A stretch of DNA of 64,000 nt from Rachycentron canadum (Eukaryota > Chordata > Actinopteri > Carangiformes > Rachycentridae): positions 15,884,762 through 15,948,761 of the forward strand of contig CM076651.1 in assembly GCA_038496675.1 (NCBI GenBank). Reading direction: 5' to 3'. Within the stretch, counting starts at the first letter, position 1, and every line of letters starts with the position of its first letter. The translations under genes were made by a program, and so were the position numbers. Positions 58,782-64,000 of the stretch are shown here, one piece after another. A model generated the notes under the pieces. It saw only the letters and a program-made list of their open reading frames with translations. It had not been told where the DNA came from and did no database searches.

Positions 58782-58783
58782 TT
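58742..58783. repeat. (AT)n plus poly-T after the gap
   Basis: An AT array of about 31 bp followed by 11 T residues. Confidence 0.95.
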
Positions 58784-59039
58784 ACTTCTTTCATTTTGGA
58801 TAAAACATAGCCAGATTTTCATGTTATAAATGAAATATTCTTTATAAAGTTGCCATATTGGATCACCTTTCAAAGAATTCATAACAAAAGGGTCATTAGA
58901 AATAGAAACTCTTTCTAACACCCCTCAGTTATTTGACAGTGTTTCACGCGGCTTTGTGGAACCTCTCCAAGCATCTGAATATGTGATTGTTCTCTGCCGC
59001 TACGTGTGTGAGGATAGATATGGAGGCATTATTACCCAG

Positions 59040-59330
59040 GAGAGGTCAAGGGTCAAGCATTAAGCAAGTTGCCTGCTTGGATCCCTGCATCCGAGATTTC
59101 GCTCTGTTGGCCCGGGAAATACTCCTGTGTCTTGTCTAAATAATCAAGGAGTCCTTCAGCGTACAAATTTTGAAAACTGATAAATAAGCACAAGAGACTG
59201 GTATTAAGAGGAAGTGTCACTGCAAGGACCCCACGGTGCCAAAGTGAAGATTTTTTCCACTTAATTATAGATCAGCAGAGTGGTGTTTACAGGGCCTTGC
59301 TCTGGAACAGGAATATCCTATTGGTCTCAT
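59040..59330. other. CNE-like block with a DR1 site
   Basis: Unique, moderately GC-rich sequence beginning with a DR1 nuclear-receptor element and including GTCTAAATAATCAAGGAG near 59134 and CACTTAATTATAGATCAGC near 59258. No open frame of note. Probable regulatory element by texture; conservation untested. Confidence 0.35.
59043..59055 (+). promoter_or_regulatory. DR1 nuclear receptor element (candidate)
   Basis: AGGTCA-A-GGGTCA is a direct repeat of two consensus half-sites with one-base spacing, the preferred site of RXR heterodimers, HNF4 and COUP-TF receptors. The motif is exact; occupancy is unknown. Confidence 0.4.
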
Positions 59331-62062
59331 GCTGTTACCTTTAGTCTCATTTTCTTAGTTTCATAACAATGTTGTTTGACCTTCTACATAGGAACAGTTT
59401 GTTTTAACCTCATTCCTCCAAAAATGCAGGAAAACAATGGAACAGGCTGGGGTAGGAAGTCACATCTCACCATATCAAAAACAGATTAGAAACTGAAGAA
59501 AAGGCCAAAAGACATGAATGCAAGAGAACAAAAGCAGTGGCAATGAAAAAATAAAAGCATGCAATATGTCTTTGTAGTATGTGGATGATAGAATTGTTTT
59601 GCTAATACTTGTACAGTTTGTGCTGATAAAGATGTTATTCTATTGTATTCTTTTATTAAATATGTCAGCAACATGGTATTTGCAACTTTAACATTATTAT
59701 CATTTTAAGCAAGATTATTATTTAAGTAGTAGTAGTTGTAGTTGAATTAGTAGTGGTTGCAGTAATAGTAGTGTACATCACAGTCCTAAAGTTCTTGCAT
59801 TTATCTAATCAAACTGCCATTCTCTGAATGTTCCTTGCTTGCCTCCTGTTAGACTCTCTAAAGAGGGACAAAGTTAGAGTGAGCATTATCACACAAACTC
59901 AAAATAACTCCAGAATTGAGACAGTGCCTTATTCGGTCATGAATCCACAATGGGAAGAAAGGGAACAAAAAATTTATTGACAAGCCAGAGTTCCTTTGAG
60001 TCCAGGCACAGGACAACTTAACCTAAGATAGAGTTGTTGGCCAAGTGCTTTACTCTGAGAACAATTAAAAAAGGTTTTGCAGACTGACACATACACTTGG
60101 TTTAGTTGTGTTTGTTTCACATAGAATTATGTGGAACTTACAATGTACAAGGCAAACACCAACACATCTTATGTCATTGCCTCAGGCTTATTGAAGCACA
60201 TAACCTGTCTGAGTAATTTAATAAGTTCTTTCGTAATTGATGGTGAAACACAGGATTGTGTCATATATTTGGATATTATGGTGTGAATTTATGCTCCTTC
60301 CTTATATGAGAAAATATTAATATATATTAATAATAAAAAGAAAATATTAGTTGAAAATAAGACAAATTAGTTCAGGAGCTGAACTAGATTTAAATTGTGT
60401 TTGAAAAACCACAGTAGCTGTCTATTTCTGGATCCACTTGATGAAAACAGCATGCCTCACTTGCGTGTAGTTCTATTTTTGACCTGTTTCTGTCCTTGAA
60501 AAGGACAAGAAAACTGATGGTCTGCGGGTGTGTGCATGTGTGCATATATGTGTTTGTGTGGCAGTCGGATAGGGTGGGGAATATGGCGTCACAAGTGCTC
60601 CAGTTTAGGAAAAGTGACACTTTGCCTTGAAAGACTCTTCGTGGGCAGTTAGATAAGGAATTTAGTGGCTTTATCACAAATGCCACTATTTAATTTAAAA
60701 GGGTGAGGCACTTAGGTTCTGGCACTGGTCTTTCAGTCTAGTGATAAATTTGCAAGAAAGTGGAAAAGATTGGAGCCTGAGAGCAGATTAGCAGGGTACA
60801 AATATAGAAGTGACATTATAGTGGGTATTAGTCAGGTGGTCCTCTGAACAAGTGGCTGGTTCCTGATAGGCCTGAGAATGAGGCCTGACTCCAGGCTGTG
60901 GGGCCAGTTTTCAGACACGCCGTCTGATTCTGACTGACTTTTTTTACAGGGAGTTTTACGTTTCTCTTTTTAGAGAAGAACCTTAAAGCTTTTTCATGCA
61001 GAATATTCACAGCACCTCACTGTATCAGTCTCAAATAAGCTTTGATAGCACCGTGTCAAAAAAAAGAGACTGTTGCATTGTGAACTGGTTAATTCTTTGT
61101 TTTGCTTTCTGTGTCATTATTCTATTTGCTCCTGGGTACAATTTGGCAGAAATACCTAGAGCCTCAGCCAAAACAGAAAGAGGACTATTGAATAGCTCTG
61201 TTTGTTCAGAAAGAGAAACCACATTTACTAATGTACTTACAACTAACAATTATTTTTATTTGGTGTTGGTTTGCTGATTTTTTTCTCAATTATTTTTGTC
61301 AGAAAATTGTGTCAAAAATGCTTATCACAATAGCCAAGTCTTCTAAGAATTTTTATGGCTCCTTTTATCTGTTCTGCAGCACATAATCCTAAAACTTACA
61401 TTTTACGATCACACACAACAAAGAAAAGCCACCTTGTGCCAGTTTTATCTGTTTTGTACTGCGATCCCAGTTCGCACACTTATGGTTAAAACCACTCTGA
61501 ATACATTTTGTGTCAGTCAGTCTCATCTGAAGGGTGATTCAGCCTGAAACCCTTGCATTGGCTACTTTTTACATGCAAAAGGGAAAAGCTAATTTTGAAT
61601 GTTAAATCTAGGAGAAAAATTGTGAAAAAAGCATTTCATCTTTTTCGTGGAGCATTGCTTTACAAAGTTTATCTTTGACTTCCTATGTGGTGTCTGCACA
61701 TACTCATCTTTTTACTTAAATATATACTGTTCATATCTGTTCTAAGGGAGACGTAAAATTATACTGATAAATTGTAAACTTATGTGGATGAGGAAAACTG
61801 AGAGTCAGTACATTCATTTATGGCAACATGCTTCCAGTTTTCAGAAAATATTAATGGGAGAGTCTAATAATATTGAATATTATTTTTTTCCGAAAGCAGC
61901 ATGTTTCTCTTTCTGTCAGTGAGCCAAAATCTCCCAGGAGTCTCTTATCTTTATTTTCCTCTGATCCTCTAACATACATTTCTATTTTGTTGCTAAACCT
62001 TCTCCTTTTCCGTTTGTTTCCCCCTCCCTCTCTTCCTCTCTCCACTCCTTTTTTTGCAACAG
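59331..62062. other. Noncoding stretch, nothing firmly recognised
   Basis: AT-rich unique DNA. A GTAGTAGTAGTTGTAGTTG patch lies at about 59727-59745. Short frames (up to 98 codons) lack domains. The final 80 bp are strongly pyrimidine-rich and form the acceptor of the weak exon candidate at 62063. Confidence 0.4.
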
Positions 62063-62157
62063 TTGGTGTGTGTTCGTCTTGGCAGCGCTCCACAGTGTGT
62101 TTGATGTGGTTTCCAGAAGTCCTGAACTGCAGTCCCTGGCTACTCTTTCTGTCATCG
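62063..62157 (+). other. Weak exon candidate, gene unknown
   Basis: A pyrimidine tract of more than 60 bases ends in TTTTTTTGCAACAG at 62062. One frame then reads WCVFVLAALHSVFDVV and onward, open to a TAA at 62196-62198. A poor donor (GTAGAC) follows 62157. So it could be an internal exon with a weak donor, a terminal exon ending at 62198, or chance. I do not recognise the peptide. The long tract is partly simple pyrimidine repeat, which weakens the case. Confidence 0.15.
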
Positions 62158-62198
62158 GTAGACCTGCTGTCTCTTTAGCCTCCATTGACTCCTTTTAA

Positions 62199-63235
62199 CC
62201 TCCTCCTACCTTCTTCACATTGAAGCAGCTGCTTTCCTTCCCGCTGCACATTTCTGCATGGAAATGATCTGATTCCCATTATTTGGTAGTAAACTGGATT
62301 TTGCTGTGTGCTGCATACACAAACGTACTCCTCAAAATGCAGTTTGTTCGCTAGTCGAGCATGCACTACATTGCTGACCATCTTCCAGGCTCTTCTCCAG
62401 GCACTGAGGAAAATTTTAAAAAGGCTACTATTTCCCTGTTGTAAATATAAATTAAGGAGGCTTAAATTTATGATTTGCTTTTTAAGTCATGAGTCACCCA
62501 AGACTTGTACTTTTTCCATCCCAATAATACGTAAAACTAGATCAAAGTTAATCAGCTCTGTTGAACCCATTTCTACTAGCGACCTCTACACAGTGTAATT
62601 TGAGTGATAGTAGAAGGGGGGAGGTAGAGCCAGCAAGATAGTAGCTTCAAAGAGGGCTTTGTAGAGGACAGCCAGTGACCCTATATGGGTGCCTTTCCTG
62701 CATATACCAGCACGTTTAAAGGGAAACTGATAGGCAGGTGAAATATCTGCCACTTACAGAAAAGAGGCAGAGAGTAGGGAGGGCAGACAGGACAGAATGG
62801 ATATGGATTGGGTCACAAGGCTGACGAGGCCTTCCTAAGGAAATGAATATTCCTTGCAAAGTACACTTGGTGACACTTAGGTCTAAGGACAAAACACAAG
62901 AGCAAAGGAAATCCATTCTTCACTTTTATTAGGCATACAAAAGCACTGGATCATAGTTTTTTCCCCCTATCACAACACCTTATATGCTATATTGGCTGGT
63001 TTATGTTGACATTACTACAAAGTATGTTGTGTTTTTTTTTACACCACTTATTGTATTATGATTTGTAGTATCAAGGAACCAATGTAGAAAAATTATGTTT
63101 AATCTTCAATGAATTTTTGAAACTGAAAAGTCTAGGCATTAATCAATGGACTTTTTTCATGCTCTTGATGTGTATATGTATCCACTTTCACTCCACAAGC
63201 AGAGATATATATTATCATTGAGTGGACTTCCACTT
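62199..63235. other. Noncoding stretch, nothing recognised
   Basis: A 96-codon plus frame (62308-62598) and several shorter minus frames have no domains or splice framing. No RNA gene seen. Confidence 0.4.
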
Positions 63236-64000
63236 TGTATCAGATGAAGGCGATGTGGTGGAGGCAGAGATAAACATGCCCAGGGGGCTGGAGTGAAACC
63301 GGTGTCTCATTTTCAGGGGCAAACAAACACATACAGCGAGCAGACATGGCTGTCACATCTCCCTTAGCTCCCCTGTCACCCCCGAGGGCAGTGGGCAGGG
63401 GCAGCCTCTGTGCTGTGGTGATGCCACGAAAATCTACATACACTCGTGCACGGACAGAAATACGTGAGCAGACATAAACACACACACAGGCACACATTTT
63501 AAGTACATAGCCATATGCTGCCTCTGTTTGGGCCGTTGTACCAACTTTCTCAAATACAGCAAAAATACTCTGTTGAAACTTTAACATCCTGCTCAAGATC
63601 GTTTGACCTCCAAGTTGAAAAGCAGCAGATTTAGTCCACAAACCTGGCTCCATTTTTAACTTTCCCAGATTGATCAGTGATTGTGCTGGCGCCGAGCAGC
63701 TGTATAGCTTTACATCAGCGAGGAGGAGGTTTAGTGGTTTTCAATAGTATTTCAGGATATCCTTGCTGCTGCTGCTGCAGTTTTTGGCAGACTAACAGCT
63801 GCCACCAGCATTAGTGTACAAGCAGACACTTCTTAATGTTCCCCAGTCCTGGCCTCATGTGTCACATGGACTCCATCCAGCCTAACCCAGTTGCCATTCA
63901 CATTGGCTGGATTGGCTGAAAACAGTGTGGGACCAGCAATTTACAATATGCTTGAGCCATTTGCATTTCAGTTTAAGTTTGGCAACAATAAAATGACTGG
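63236..64000. other. Noncoding end segment with two CNE-like parts
   Basis: The parts at about 63240-63420 and 63740-63970 are unique and relatively GC-rich. The second starts with a short CTG array (63764-63780) and ends with a perfect octamer ATTTGCAT at 63959-63966. The 137-codon minus frame (63240-63653) passes through a CA/TG stretch and shows no domain. Confidence 0.3.

Noticed and set aside
58117..58921. Open frames of 174-225 codons across the second gap
   Set aside because: They are open only because Ns are not read as stops; the flanks are TA repeat translations.
63240..63653. 137-codon minus frame
   Set aside because: It includes a Cys/Val run from a CA/TG stretch and has no recognisable domain.

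Overview
This is vertebrate-type nuclear DNA, most likely from a bony fish. It is AT-rich, CpG-poor over most of its length and densely sprinkled with CA/GT, GA and TA microsatellites. It carries sequence pieces that resemble teleost interspersed repeats. Two N-gaps (40 N at 18135-18174 and 391 N at 58351-58741) mark it as a draft assembly. There is no operon, bacterial or phage gene set, CRISPR array, rRNA, or tRNA that I can support. No protein-coding gene can be named from the sequence. The longest ATG-started stop-free frame outside the gaps is 177 codons on the minus strand (20395-20928) and matches no family I recognise.

The window reads as a gene desert or the interior of very long introns. 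The only gene-like signals are splice signals, all on the plus strand. They are a 57-nt exon candidate (1050-1106), an 86-nt exon candidate with stops in all three frames (30845-30930, so a 5'UTR or other untranslated exon if real), an abutted 3'/5' splice-site motif of the recursive-splicing type (36188-36208), and a weaker exon candidate at 62063-62157. They are consistent with a plus-strand gene whose long introns cross the window, but this is inference.

Between these lie blocks of non-repetitive sequence with TAATTA, octamer and nuclear-receptor-like words, the texture usually seen in conserved noncoding regulatory elements near developmental genes. The clearest are at about 6.4-7.3, 11.3-11.9, 14.9-15.2, 24.7-25.2, 29.8-30.2, 32.6-32.95, 33.85-34.14, 34.77-35.06, 35.75-36.1, 39.47-39.74, 40.29-40.73, 49.4-49.95, 52.25-52.56, 55.02-55.27, 55.7-56.3 and 59.04-59.33 kb. 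Conservation cannot be tested here, so these are low-confidence calls. Specific motif observations inside them include two RFX X-boxes 101 bp apart, two perfect POU octamers 22 bp apart, and two DR1 nuclear-receptor sites.

The most striking structural feature is a 365-bp inverted repeat, identical by eye, at 17770-18134 and 21630-21994. Its left arm runs directly into the 40-N gap, and a 15-bp direct repeat brackets the left arm plus gap. A scaffolding or gap-filling artefact is the leading explanation; a recent inverted duplication or templated insertion is the alternative. I found no convincing previously undescribed biological system.
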